From NCBI GenBank assembly GCA_011045955.1, contig DSBV01000052.1:1-39455 (forward strand): a DNA stretch of 39,455 nucleotides, written 5' to 3'. The position numbers and the translations under genes were made by a program. The notes beneath the pieces are model-generated. The model was not told where the DNA came from and searched no databases. It saw only the letters and a program-made list of their open reading frames with translations. Of the stretch, positions 1 through 7,578 are shown in pieces. Origin of the DNA: Bacteroidales bacterium (GTDB lineage: Bacteria; Bacteroidota; Bacteroidia; Bacteroidales; Tenuifilaceae). Numbering within the stretch: the first letter of the stretch is position 1; each line of letters opens with the position of its first letter.

Positions 1-2
1 CG

Positions 3-623
3 GTTGGCATACGCATGCCCAGCCACCCCATTGCCCTTGAGCTCATAAAGAAATCGGGATGTGTAATTGCTGCCCCCAGCGCAAACAAATTCGGACGGGT
101 TAGCCCTACCCGTGCCGAGCACGTGCTAAAACAATTACCCGATGTGGATTATATACTCGATAGTGGCAAAACCACTGTTGGCATTGAATCGACAGTAGTA
201 ACGCTCGACGAGGAAGGCTTTATAATACTGCGCCATGGCGCAATTACGCATAACCACTTGGCTCAGGTTGTAAAACCATCGAGCGCCCGTTTACCCAAAA
301 AAGGGTTGGCATCGCCCGGGTTGCTAAAATCGCACTATAGCCCAAGCAAACCGCTATTCATTGCTAGTGAAGCCAGCAAACTCATCGATCCAGCAAAAAC
401 CGGATACATAGCCTTTGGCCAAAAGCCACAAGGCGACTACAAACGAGTAGAGTACCTATCGGAAAAAGCGGACTTGGTAGAAGCGGCTGCACATCTTTTT
501 GAAAAAATACATGCACTTGAGGACTCTGATGTGGACTACATCCTAATTGATCCTGTGCCCGAAACGGGCATTGGCATTGCCATAATGGACAGGCTCCGTA
601 AAGCAACTTTCAGGTATAGGTAA
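3..623 (+). CDS. Sua5/YrdC/YwlC-type threonylcarbamoyl-AMP synthase, 5'-truncated by the window edge
   Basis: This is the C-terminal part of an L-threonylcarbamoyladenylate synthase, which makes TC-AMP from threonine, bicarbonate and ATP for the t6A37 modification of ANN-decoding tRNAs in the cytoplasm. The reading frame is open to the window edge and continues upstream of the first ATG as V-G-I-R-M-P-S-H-P, a typical YrdC-fold segment. AAPSANKFGRVSPT and TVGIESTVV are characteristic of the family. SPGLLKSHYSP followed by about 90 residues matches the linker and extra Sua5 domain of the long form (usually about 320 aa), so roughly a third is missing. It faces comF across a 786-bp repeat-rich gap. 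The family call is firm; the true start lies outside the window. Confidence 0.93.
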   Translation, partial: VGIRMPSHPIALELIKKSGCVIAAPSANKFGRVSPTRAEHVLKQLPDVDYILDSGKTTVGIESTVVTLDEEGFIILRHGAITHNHLAQVVKPSSARLPKKGLASPGLLKSHYSPSKPLFIASEASKLIDPAKTGYIAFGQKPQGDYKRVEYLSEKADLVEAAAHLFEKIHALEDSDVDYILIDPVPETGIGIAIMDRLRKATFRYR

Positions 624-704
624 AGTTGTTCGTTTATAGTTGATTGTTGTTCGTGAACTGAGATGGAATGCACATGCTGCAGATTGGGCGAATCTACTCT
701 GTGT

Positions 705-1060
705 TAACCGTGTTAGTTGATAGTTGATGGTTATTGGATGATAGTTTGAGGGTGACCCGTCATGTCATGCTGAGCTTAGCTTTTTGTATTATTTCCCATT
801 TGCGATGCAATGCTTCCCCATTACTCTTTGGATTATACAATACGTGCATCACCAAATATTTGGTATACCTCAACACCCAGGGTTAAAACCCTGGGCTAAG
901 TTGATTTGCCGGTACAGGGCGATTAATGCACGCGTCAGGAGACGCGCGTTAACGAGAGTTGCTGGTATTAGAACCTTGAACTCCGCAGAACGGAGCGTTT
1001 CTTTATCCTTCAACCTTTATTCCCACTTTGCGGGACAGGCTCTTTAACTTTTATCCTTAA
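705..1060 (+). repeat. Composite degenerate intergenic repeat, copy A
   Basis: This stretch shares an ordered series of words with 20150-20621. They are GTCATGCTGAGC (764-775 here, 20198-20209 there), a CGTGCATC segment, AGGGCGATTA, the hairpin CGCGTCAGGA with its return arm, and CTCCGCAGAACGGAG (981-995 here, 20558-20572 there). Order and orientation are the same and the text between is diverged, which fits two decayed copies of one non-coding mobile or repeated element. No terminal inverted repeats or target duplications could be identified by eye. Confidence 0.6.
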
Positions 1061-1283
1061 TGTGATTCCTCGCATATGCTCGGAATGACAAAAAATGTTG
1101 TTCGTTGTTTGTGAATTAGAAGAACGCTCGCGTCAGAAGACGCGCCCTAACGAGATGAGAGGGGTTTGCAGAAATGATATGCTGAAATACAGCCAGCCAA
1201 GTACTTAACACTAAACACAAAACACCTCTCTATACACTGCACACTGTACACTAAATGTAGAATCCCGGTAATGCGGAACAGGT

Positions 1284-1381
1284 TCCCGCTATTGCGGGAC
1301 TGGTTCTGGATTCTTGAATTTTGAATTTTGAATCTTGAACTCCGCAGAGCGGAGCAGGCTCTTGAATCCCGCTTCACGGGA
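1284..1381 (+). repeat. Mini-hairpin repeat cluster
   Basis: Three short GC-rich hairpins lie in a row: TCCCGC-TATT-GCGGGA at 1284-1299, CTCCGC-AGA-GCGGAG at 1340-1354 and TCCCG-CTTCA-CGGGA at 1367-1381. They are joined by linkers built from CAGGCTCTTGAA and TTGAA words. The same modules with the same linkers recur at 15055-15096 (opposite strand) and 20558-20621. They resemble REP/BIME-like dispersed palindromes, but I cannot assign them to a named family. Confidence 0.7.
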
Positions 1382-1409
1382 CAGGCTCTTTAACCTTTAC
1401 CCTTAAATC

Positions 1410-2111
1410 TTAAGCATTAGTTGCATAGGCAAGTGTACCAACGCTAACCTTAACATCAGCAGAATCTAAAAGGGTTTGAGCGCATGTTTCAAGTGTTGCC
1501 CCAGTGGTTATTACATCATCAACCAGCAACACATGCCCGCTTTCAACTTTCTCGGGATTGTTTACAGTAAAAGCCCCTGCCATGTTTTGCAAGCGCTCCA
1601 TGCGCGACTTTTTGGTTTGGGTTTGGGTGTAAACATTCCTAAGCAAAACATCGGTTAACACCGGAGCGCCCATGGCTTCCGACAATCCTCTTGCAATAGC
1701 TTCGGCTTGATTGTAGCCACGCTCCTTTAATCGCTTGGGATGAAGTGGTACAGGGATTATTGCCGTAATGGGTTTATAAGGCTCTGAGTTCTTCAGCTCA
1801 AGGCCAAACTGCTTGCCAAGAAATACGCCAATATCCTCGCGCCCCTGGTATTTGAGCATATGCAAAAGCTTACGGTAGCGGCTACCCTTGCGGAAGTAAA
1901 AGAATGAGCAAGCATGCTCCAGGTTCACCCTACCCCAAAAGATTTGCGATACAGGATTGTCGGTCCAATTCCAGAATCGTGTTCGGGGAATATGATACAA
2001 ACAGGAGGTACATAGCACCTCCTCGTATAGCGAAAGCCCATCGTGGCAAATGCTGCACACGTTAGGATAGAAAAGGTTTAAAAAATCGTATGCTACACGT
2101 TTTACCCCATT
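1410..2111 (-). CDS. comF: ComF family phosphoribosyltransferase-like protein
   Basis: This is a ComF/GntX family protein with an N-terminal four-cysteine zinc site (CSIC and, 13 residues on, CTSC) and a C-terminal type I phosphoribosyltransferase domain. The PRPP loop reads VLLVDDVITTGAT. ComF proteins are linked to DNA uptake and transformation in some bacteria, and their exact reaction is not settled. I place the start at the ATG at 2111 rather than the GTG at 2060. The extra 17 codons (beginning MGVKRVAYDFLNLFYPN) supply the hydrophobic leader typical of ComF proteins and put the start 3 nt after the upstream DUF2147 stop. That gives 233 aa, a normal family length. It is the last gene of the minus-strand group that begins after tRNA-Lys. 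Confidence 0.9.
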   Translation of the reverse strand, partial: NGVKRVAYDFLNLFYPNVCSICHDGLSLYEEVLCTSCLYHIPRTRFWNWTDNPVSQIFWGRVNLEHACSFFYFRKGSRYRKLLHMLKYQGREDIGVFLGKQFGLELKNSEPYKPITAIIPVPLHPKRLKERGYNQAEAIARGLSEAMGAPVLTDVLLRNVYTQTQTKKSRMERLQNMAGAFTVNNPEKVESGHVLLVDDVITTGATLETCAQTLLDSADVKVSVGTLAYATNA

Positions 2112-2114
2112 TGT

Positions 2115-2552
2115 TTAGTTGCTTCGGGTCCATTCCACTTCTTTCCCAATAAAAGAGAAACCTATATAACCCTTAACATGAAGTAAATTATAGTTCCCAT
2201 TGTCGAACCACATGTAGCATTTGTAGGTTTTCCCCTCCTTAGGATTATAGATAGTCCCATCAACCCATTGTTTATCCTTGTAAACAAATCCATCAAGCAT
2301 TCTTAGGCCCATAATCGGCCTATTTTGCAACTTAGCATCGGGATTTTTATCGTCAACCTTGGGTTTCCCATCCTTATAGGGTTCCTTAAGCCAAGTAATC
2401 TCGCCGTAGAATTTACCCTTGGCATCCTTCTTAATGGTAACCTTAGAATCGCCATACTGTGTAAGCCATGTTCCAAGTACCTTATCCTGGTGTTGTGCCA
2501 TTGCCGGCACTAATAGCATAATAGATAATATTAGCAATAACAGTTTCTTCAT
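2115..2552 (-). CDS. DUF2147 domain secreted protein
   Basis: A 145-residue exported protein. Residues 1-19 form a signal peptide (MKKLLLLILSIMLLVPAMA) ending before Q-H-Q. The mature part is one DUF2147 domain: it opens with VLGTWLTQYGDSKVTI and continues with the FYGEITWLKEP segment, then a GLRMLDGF and a WVDGTIYNPKEGKTY stretch, as in the family. The domain is a small lipocalin-like beta structure of unknown function, usually periplasmic. It sits 48 bp downstream of rlpA and 3 bp upstream of comF on the same strand. The family call is confident; no biochemical role can be read from the sequence. Confidence 0.9.
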   Translation of the reverse strand: MKKLLLLILSIMLLVPAMAQHQDKVLGTWLTQYGDSKVTIKKDAKGKFYGEITWLKEPYKDGKPKVDDKNPDAKLQNRPIMGLRMLDGFVYKDKQWVDGTIYNPKEGKTYKCYMWFDNGNYNLLHVKGYIGFSFIGKEVEWTRSN

Positions 2553-2600
2553 AGTAATTTAGGTTGGTTACAAGTTTCAATATTAGCGAATTTTTATCAA

Positions 2601-3353
2601 TTACCTAATTTCAACAATAAAACATCCCTGATACTTGGCTTGAGCGGTTTGCTTTACCTTTTCGGCATCGGCACGGGTGGTAAATGGTCCAATGAGCAAC
2701 TTGAAAAGGCGGTCGTTATTCGCTGCAACAACCTGTACGCAAGTTTTCTTTCCAAACTGCTCCTGAGCATCGGCTAGCAATGAAAAGATGTTAGTTTGCT
2801 CCCGGAAGCTGCCCAGCTGGACATAGAATCCTTTTTTTGTTTGCTTTTGAACCTCAACAGAGAAATAATCCACCACTTCTGCCGGAGCAGTCGGTTGATT
2901 GGTTTTAATCGCAGTGGATTGTGAATTGGTAGTTTTGTTATCCCCATCAGCTGCTGCTGTTTTTGATACCTCCTCTTGGGAGTTTTGTTTAATGCTCTGG
3001 TTATCTATAACTTCTAGCCTTACCCGAGCTATTCCTGTACCAATCATCCCTAGCCTTTCTGCTACCGATCTGGAAACATCAACTATTCTGCCGGGAACAA
3101 ACGGGCCCCTGTCGTTTACGCGTGCAATAGCCGTTTTGTTATTATCCAGGTTGGTTATTTTAACCAGTGAACCAAAGGGTATTGACACGTGCGCACAGGT
3201 TGCTTTTAGATGGCTGTATCGTTCACCCGATGCGGTAACCCTACCCTCAAAGCTATCGGCGTAAAACGATGCGTTACCTTCCTGAATGTATCCTACCTGA
3301 GCATGAATGCATAGAGGTGATACCACGATTATAGTTGTAAATAAACTGTGCAT
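2601..3353 (-). CDS. rlpA: Septal ring lytic transglycosylase RlpA family protein with SPOR domain
   Basis: A 250-residue envelope protein with a short signal peptide (about residues 1-18), then a double-psi beta-barrel RlpA domain (about residues 22-115), a Ser/Thr/Asn-rich linker, and a C-terminal SPOR domain (about residues 172-250, starting KKGFYVQLGSFR). RlpA motifs are visible: GNASFYADSFEGRVTASGE, ATCAHVSIPFGSLVKITN and VNDRGPFVPGRIVDVS. The family cleaves glycan strands, preferring denuded peptidoglycan, and SPOR targets proteins to septal denuded glycans. The stop of DUF2461 lies 1 nt upstream of this ATG, so the two are probably co-transcribed. No in-frame ATG exists upstream before a stop. 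Domain calls are firm; enzymatic activity is inferred from the family. Confidence 0.93.
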   Translation of the reverse strand: MHSLFTTIIVVSPLCIHAQVGYIQEGNASFYADSFEGRVTASGERYSHLKATCAHVSIPFGSLVKITNLDNNKTAIARVNDRGPFVPGRIVDVSRSVAERLGMIGTGIARVRLEVIDNQSIKQNSQEEVSKTAAADGDNKTTNSQSTAIKTNQPTAPAEVVDYFSVEVQKQTKKGFYVQLGSFREQTNIFSLLADAQEQFGKKTCVQVVAANNDRLFKLLIGPFTTRADAEKVKQTAQAKYQGCFIVEIR

Positions 3354-3354
3354 T

Positions 3355-4017
3355 TTATTGTATGGCTTGATTTAAAAACTTAATTAACGGACTAAGTGTT
3401 TCAAATACTTCAACTACTTTAAGGTCAAATTCGGGATGAACAAGTTTATCATCCGGAAAATCGCACGAGGGAGTTATGTGTTTCAACCTGAGAAACAGAT
3501 CGAGTTCGGAGTCGGACTGAAAACCCGTAGGAATGCGCTTTAGATGATCAACGCCCTCCCAGGTAAAGGTTGATTTAAACTTGTGATTGCTGATAATTGA
3601 AAGGAACTCGCTACGGTTATCAACCATAGCCAAGCGTACAGCTTTCATAACGAGAGCAGGAGCCATATACAGTCCTCCCGAAGCAAAAGAGCCTCCTGGT
3701 TGGATATGGATGTAGTACCCGCAGCTGTTGCTCTTCCTTCCACCTGGAGCAATAAAAGCACCAAAGTTCTCCTTGTACGGATTCTTATTGGCTGAAAACC
3801 TTACATCACGATAAATGCGGAAAATGCAATCGCGGGGTTCAAGAGCACCTATCGATTTATCGAAGTGGCTAATGCCAGCTATCAAGCTGAAAATAAACTG
3901 CTGAAAATCGGCTATAGCTTGCTCATAGCTACTCCGGTTTACCTGAAACCACTCGCGGTTATTGTTCTTTGACAGGTTAACCAGAAAATCAAAGGTTTCC
4001 TTTTGCAGACCGGGCAT
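3355..4017 (-). CDS. DUF2461 domain-containing protein
   Basis: A 220-residue cytoplasmic protein of the DUF2461 (TIGR02453) family. The N-terminus ETFDFLVNLSKNNNREWF is the family signature, followed by ALEPRDCIFRIYRDVRFSAN, KNPYKENFGAFIAPGGRKS and GYYIHIQPGGSFASGGLY. It spans nearly the usual full length. No function is established, and no signal peptide or membrane segment is seen. It is the first protein gene after tRNA-Lys(CTT) on the minus strand, 80 bp downstream of it, and its stop is 1 nt from the rlpA start. Whether the operon is read through from the tRNA promoter cannot be told. Confidence 0.92.
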   Translation of the reverse strand: MPGLQKETFDFLVNLSKNNNREWFQVNRSSYEQAIADFQQFIFSLIAGISHFDKSIGALEPRDCIFRIYRDVRFSANKNPYKENFGAFIAPGGRKSNSCGYYIHIQPGGSFASGGLYMAPALVMKAVRLAMVDNRSEFLSIISNHKFKSTFTWEGVDHLKRIPTGFQSDSELDLFLRLKHITPSCDFPDDKLVHPEFDLKVVEVFETLSPLIKFLNQAIQ

Positions 4018-4097
4018 TGGGAAATTGGTTTATTAACAAAATTAGCAAAATATTTTATGTTCAAAGCAAAAAAGCCACTCATTTGAGTGGCTATCTG

Positions 4098-4170
4098 TCG
4101 GCTCGGTGGGGATCGAACCCACGACCCCATGATTAAGAGTCACGTGCTCTACCAGCTGAGCTACGAGCCG
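4098..4170 (-). tRNA. tRNA-Lys (anticodon CTT)
   Basis: On the minus strand the 73-nt sequence begins CGGCTCG and ends CGAGCCG plus discriminator A, a perfect 7-bp acceptor stem. The D-arm contains AGCTCAGCTGGTAGAGC. The anticodon arm is CGTGA-CTCTTAA-TCATG, placing CTT in the loop, and the T-arm carries GGTTCGATCC. The anticodon CTT reads AAG lysine codons. CCA is not encoded, as the bases after the discriminator are CAG. All canonical arms are present. Confidence 0.97.
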
Positions 4171-4283
4171 TTATTTTTGTGGCTGCAAATTTAGTATCTT
4201 TTTTAACCAACGCAAAATGTCGTCTAAAAATTTACTTTCTTTACGGAAAATTTTTGTTAAACAACTTAAATTACGGCGCAGGA

Positions 4284-5342
4284 ATGGTACGCAGAGCAAT
4301 TCTTATTACCGGAGGTGCAGGTTTCATTGGCTCACATGTGGTTCGCAGGTTTGTTAACAAATACCCCGATTACCTGATTATCAACTTTGATAAATTAACC
4401 TATGCTGGCAACCTGCAAAACCTTAACGATATTGAAGGCAAGTCCAATTACAAATTTATTAAAGGCGATATTGCCAACGAGACCGATGTTGATGGGGTTT
4501 TTAGCCAATTCGCCATTGATGGCGTTATCCATTTAGCTGCCGAGTCGCATGTTGATAGGTCGATTACCGATCCTATGGCGTTCATTCGCACAAATATAGT
4601 GGGTACCACTGTTCTGCTTAACGCAGCCCGTAAGGCCTGGAATGGCAACTGGGATAATAAGGTTTTCTACCATATCTCCACCGATGAAGTTTACGGTAGC
4701 CTTGGGGCAGAAGGGTTTTTCACCGAGGATACCCCTTACGATCCCCGGAGCCCATACTCAGCATCAAAGGCATCGTCCGATCATCTGGTTAGGGCATACC
4801 ATCATACCTATGGCCTTCCGGCAGTAATATCGAATTGCTCCAACAACTACGGGCCAAACCAGTTTCCTGAGAAGTTAATTCCACTCTCAATCCATAATAT
4901 TAAGAACGGGAAACCCATTCCCATTTACGGTAAAGGGGAGAACGTTCGCGATTGGCTCTACGTGGAAGACCATGCAGCCGCCATCGATCTGATTTTCCAT
5001 AAGGCAAAACCAGGCACTACCTACAACATTGGTGGTAACAACGAGTGGAAGAACATTGACCTCATCCAATTGCTTTGCCAAATAATGGACAGGAAGCTGG
5101 GCAGAGCCCAGGGGGAATCGGAAAAGCTGATAACCTTTGTAAAGGATAGAGCTGGCCACGACCTCCGCTACGCCATCGACTCAAGTAAAATGCAGCGTGA
5201 GCTTGGCTGGAAACCATCCCTAACCTTTGATGTAGGCCTCGAAAAAACGGTAGACTGGTACCTGGCCAATGAGCAATGGCTCAACAACGTGGCAAGCGGC
5301 GATTACCTGAAATACTACGAGCAGCAGTACGGGGGAAGGTAA
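4284..5342 (+). CDS. rfbB: dTDP-glucose 4,6-dehydratase
   Basis: This extended short-chain dehydrogenase/reductase converts dTDP-glucose to dTDP-4-keto-6-deoxyglucose, an entry point to dTDP-rhamnose and other deoxysugars of surface polysaccharides. The NAD-binding motif GGAGFIGSH starts at residue 10, followed by GVIHLAAESHVDRSI, HISTDEVYGSLG (catalytic Thr-Asp-Glu) and YSASK with Tyr158 and Lys162. RDWLYVEDH and GGNNEWKN also match the family. I chose the ATG at 4284 (352 aa); a longer frame opening at 4179 would add a 35-residue Asn/Lys-rich extension that has no family match. No rfbA, rfbC or rfbD is in the window, so this is a lone pathway gene here. Some homologs annotated this way act on UDP-sugars. 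Confidence 0.92.
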   Translation: MVRRAILITGGAGFIGSHVVRRFVNKYPDYLIINFDKLTYAGNLQNLNDIEGKSNYKFIKGDIANETDVDGVFSQFAIDGVIHLAAESHVDRSITDPMAFIRTNIVGTTVLLNAARKAWNGNWDNKVFYHISTDEVYGSLGAEGFFTEDTPYDPRSPYSASKASSDHLVRAYHHTYGLPAVISNCSNNYGPNQFPEKLIPLSIHNIKNGKPIPIYGKGENVRDWLYVEDHAAAIDLIFHKAKPGTTYNIGGNNEWKNIDLIQLLCQIMDRKLGRAQGESEKLITFVKDRAGHDLRYAIDSSKMQRELGWKPSLTFDVGLEKTVDWYLANEQWLNNVASGDYLKYYEQQYGGR

Positions 5343-5999
5343 GTTAGTGAATAGATAGAGTGAAGGTTCAATACGGTTTGTTAATCGTTAACCGTGAGCC
5401 GTTAAACGAAAACGAACAACCATTAACTAATACGAACTTTGTAAATCACTCCTGAGAGGGAGGGGACCAGCATTCTCCTGTAAGGGCTTTGGCCTTCTCT
5501 CTCGCCTCTCAGAAGAGGGGCAGGGGGTGAGGTCGGTTTTCCACGTACAACTATTAACTGTCCACAAGCAACTAAATGTTTATCAAAGGGTTACGTTGAT
5601 TTATTTGCATGGAGTTATACGATGATAATCCATTAAGTTTGCGTTATCAGCGTTCCTTCCCAATTTACGGATATCTAACAACGTTGTTTACCCTTTTGAT
5701 CGATAGCGAGAAATGGTATTGTGAAGGGATAAATGGAAGCGATGCTTTGGCGGATTTTACCCCGATATATCGGGAGCTCAGCATGGACAAGAGAGAACAA
5801 AACGATGTTTTTCCCGGCTTGTAATCCCAAAAATCTTTGGTCGATGTTATGATTTTGCTGTGCGTTATGGTTATATTTGCGTGAGGGATACGCAGGGTGC
5901 GCAGCAGCACAGACACGCCTGTAGGCGTGGCTTGCCGAAGCGGAGCGAAGCCCGTAGTAGCCCGACCCCGATAGGGGGCACGCCCTGATACTTTTTGAT
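5343..5999. repeat. Repeat-rich gap with GC-rich hairpins upstream of the ThiS-like gene
   Basis: These 657 bases hold no gene I can support. A 71-codon open frame (5609-5824) crosses palindromes and resembles no family known to me. Structure seen: purine-rich arms around 5451-5535, the palindrome CCCGATATATCGGG near 5761, CACGCC-TGTA-GGCGTG near 5911, GCTTGCC with a GAAGC return near 5929, and CCCC-GATA-GGGG near 5965, ending in GGGCACGCCC just before the next gene. The 5880-5995 part looks like a folded, dispersed Bacteroidota intergenic repeat; that reading is from memory and unverified. Confidence 0.5.
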
Positions 6000-6209
6000 A
6001 TGGACATCACACTAAACAATTTGCCGGAGAGCATAGAGACCAACAAGGCCACCATTACCGTTACCGAGTTGCTGGCCATTAAGCGTTTCACCTTTAAAAT
6101 GCTTGTGGTTAAGGTGAATGGTAAACTGATTAAAAAGGACGAGTATAGCATAGCGACCATTAAAGATGGCGATGATGTGCAGGTTATTCATCTGATTAGT
6201 GGAGGTTGA
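6000..6209 (+). CDS. ThiS/MoaD-like sulfur carrier protein
   Basis: A 69-residue ubiquitin-fold sulfur carrier. The C-terminus ends in HLISGG, the Gly-Gly tail that is adenylated and converted to a thiocarboxylate in ThiS and MoaD. The segment VKVNGKLIKKDEYS followed by KDGDDVQVIHLISGG is typical of ThiS, as is the length (ThiS about 65-70 aa; MoaD usually 75-85). ThiS serves thiamine thiazole synthesis, but no other thi or moa gene lies nearby, so its partner E1-like enzyme and destination are unknown. A link to the pterin cofactor of the AOR 11 kb away is possible but unsupported by position. Its stop is 1 nt from the next ATG, so translation is probably coupled to the DivIC-like gene. Confidence 0.85.
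   Translation: MDITLNNLPESIETNKATITVTELLAIKRFTFKMLVVKVNGKLIKKDEYSIATIKDGDDVQVIHLISGG
6201..6205 (+). promoter_or_regulatory. Shine-Dalgarno-like GGAGG inside the Gly-Gly codons of the ThiS-like gene
   Basis: The last codons of the sulfur carrier are AGT GGA GGT TGA. The GGAGG they contain lies 5 nt before the ATG at 6211, ideal spacing for a ribosome binding site. It supports 6211 rather than the GTG at 6199 as the start of the downstream gene. Such a strong Shine-Dalgarno site is unusual among the genes of this window. Confidence 0.65.
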
Positions 6210-6210
6210 T

Positions 6211-6528
6211 ATGCCGGTTACCGAAATTACTTTCTGGAAATGGTTTTTGCCCAAGCTCAGGAATAAGTTTTTCCTAACTGCCCTAATTTTTTTGATTTGG
6301 ATGCTGATTTTTGATAGTAGTAACTGGGTAGAAATGCTTGCCGCAAAGCGCCGTATAAAAAAACTTGAGGAAGAAAAAGTTTACTACCTGAAAAAGATTG
6401 AAGAGGATAAAAAGAAAATAAAGGAGTTACGCACCAATGCCGAGAACCTTGAAAAATTCGCTCGGGAGCAGTATCTTATGAAAAAACCAAACGAGGATAT
6501 TTTTATTGTTGACGAAACCAATTTGTAG
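6211..6528 (+). CDS. Septum formation initiator family protein (DivIC/FtsB-like)
   Basis: A 105-residue bitopic membrane protein. A short cytoplasmic N-terminus (PVTEITFWKWFLPKLRNK) is followed by one transmembrane helix (about residues 19-36) and an extracytoplasmic Lys/Glu-rich coiled coil (about residues 41-80, with the heptad-like stretch KRRIKKLEEEKVYYLKKIEE). It ends with the FAREQYLMKKPNEDIFIV motif typical of DivIC/FtsB. These proteins form the FtsBLQ-type complex that activates septal peptidoglycan synthesis. The ATG at 6211 is preferred because GGAGG precedes it. It sits between the ThiS-like gene (1-nt gap) and galM (3-nt gap), so all three look co-transcribed. The family call is good although the sequence is short. 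Confidence 0.88.
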   Translation: MPVTEITFWKWFLPKLRNKFFLTALIFLIWMLIFDSSNWVEMLAAKRRIKKLEEEKVYYLKKIEEDKKKIKELRTNAENLEKFAREQYLMKKPNEDIFIVDETNL

Positions 6529-6531
6529 CCT

Positions 6532-7578
6532 ATGAACTTTTTTGCCAGCCACTGGGGAAGTATAGATGGTGACGATGTAATGATTTACTCCATATCCACC
6601 GAGGGGGGATTGGAGATATCCATCTCGAACCTGGGTGCTGCCATGGTGTCCATGCGCTTCGTGAACGATGAGAACGAACCGCTTAACCTGGCTTATGGGC
6701 TTTTACGCCCATCGGATTACCTGAAGGCCGATTACTACCCTGGAGTAATTGTTGGGCGGTATGCCAATCGTATTGCGAACGCCAAATTTACTATTGGTTC
6801 CGAGGAGTATGCACTAAGCGCCAATGAGGGTAAAAATATCTTGCACGGCGGGAAAATAGGTTTTAGCCATAGGGTTTGGGAAACCCTAATGTTTGAGGAG
6901 CATAACGGGGTGTGTATGCTGGAATTTTACCTGAAAAGCCCTCATGGCGACCAGGGATTCCCGGGAAACGTTGATGTTTGGGTGGTTTACCAGATTACCG
7001 ATGATAATCAGGTCAGTATAAGCTACCGTGCTGTAACCGATAGACCCACCCACCTGAACCTTACCACTCATGGCTATTTTAACCTGGGCGGATTTGAAAC
7101 CGATGTGCTTGACCACATGCTGCGCATCGATGCCAACCATTACCTACCGGTTAACAGCGAGCTTATTCCAACCGGCGAAATCCGCGAGGTTGATGGTTCA
7201 CCCTTTGATTTCCGGAAGTTTAAGGCTGTTGGGGCCGATATCGACCTGGTGGGAACATGTTACGACCATTGCTTTGTGCTGAACAACCCCAAAATTGACA
7301 ATCCATCGGTTTTGCTGTTCAACCCCAAAACCCACATAGGGTTATCCATTTACACCACACAGCCTGGTATTCAGTTTTACACCCCTATGAATAGGCCAAA
7401 TGTTGCCAACCCCGTGATAAAACTACCCGAAAAAGGGAATTGGGCGGTATGCATGGAACCCCAACACTTCCCCAACTCACCTAACGAGGGTAGGTTCCCT
7501 TCAACGCTTTTGCTACCCGGTCAAGAATACGACCACACAACCATACTCTCGATTACCATTGGGGGTGTTGATAAATAA
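6532..7578 (+). CDS. galM: Aldose 1-epimerase (mutarotase)
   Basis: A 348-residue galactose mutarotase-fold enzyme that interconverts alpha and beta anomers of aldohexoses. Family motifs are present: VIVGRYANRIANAKF, NILHGGKIGFSHRVWE (substrate-binding His), NLTTHGYFNLGG (the catalytic His region) and VCMEPQHFPNSPNE, which carries the catalytic Glu. Length is normal for GalM. No signal peptide is visible, so it is probably cytoplasmic. It begins 3 nt after the division gene and is the last gene of that short unit. No galactokinase or uridylyltransferase is in the window. The call is firm at family level; sugar preference is unknown. Confidence 0.93.
   Translation: MNFFASHWGSIDGDDVMIYSISTEGGLEISISNLGAAMVSMRFVNDENEPLNLAYGLLRPSDYLKADYYPGVIVGRYANRIANAKFTIGSEEYALSANEGKNILHGGKIGFSHRVWETLMFEEHNGVCMLEFYLKSPHGDQGFPGNVDVWVVYQITDDNQVSISYRAVTDRPTHLNLTTHGYFNLGGFETDVLDHMLRIDANHYLPVNSELIPTGEIREVDGSPFDFRKFKAVGADIDLVGTCYDHCFVLNNPKIDNPSVLLFNPKTHIGLSIYTTQPGIQFYTPMNRPNVANPVIKLPEKGNWAVCMEPQHFPNSPNEGRFPSTLLLPGQEYDHTTILSITIGGVDK

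Larger units (their letters stand above)
624..1409. other. Gene-free gap rich in short palindromes between convergent genes
   Basis: No credible gene was seen in these 786 bases; the short open frames lack family features and run through palindromes. Visible symmetric elements include ACCAAATATTTGGT at 851-864, a 20-nt palindrome at 876-895 (CCCAGGGTT arms), CGCGTC-AGGA-GACGCG at 931-946 and CGCGTC-AGAA-GACGCG at 1129-1144. A cluster of CTCCGC/GCGGAG and TCCCGC/GCGGGA hairpins follows. Parts recur near 15.0 and 20.2-20.6 kb, so this is repeat-derived DNA rather than unique regulatory sequence. Confidence 0.7.

Noticed and set aside
784-1047. An 87-codon open frame in the first gap
   Set aside because: It runs through at least three palindromes shared with the 20-kb gap, and its start is not an ATG; the sequence is explained by the repeat.
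1147-1377. A 76-codon minus-strand open frame
   Set aside because: It covers the mini-hairpin cluster, and its translation is dominated by repeat-derived words.
2058-2060. GTG start for comF
   Set aside because: An in-frame ATG at 2111 gives the usual ComF leader and tight spacing to the upstream gene.
4179-4283. A longer N-terminus for the dTDP-glucose dehydratase
   Set aside because: The 35 extra residues lie directly after the tRNA, match nothing in the family, and precede the conserved MVRRAILITGGAGFIG start.
5609-5824. A 71-codon open frame in the gap before the ThiS-like gene
   Set aside because: It crosses the CCCGATATATCGGG palindrome and repeat-like DNA, has no signal, domain or family resemblance, and no convincing ribosome binding site.
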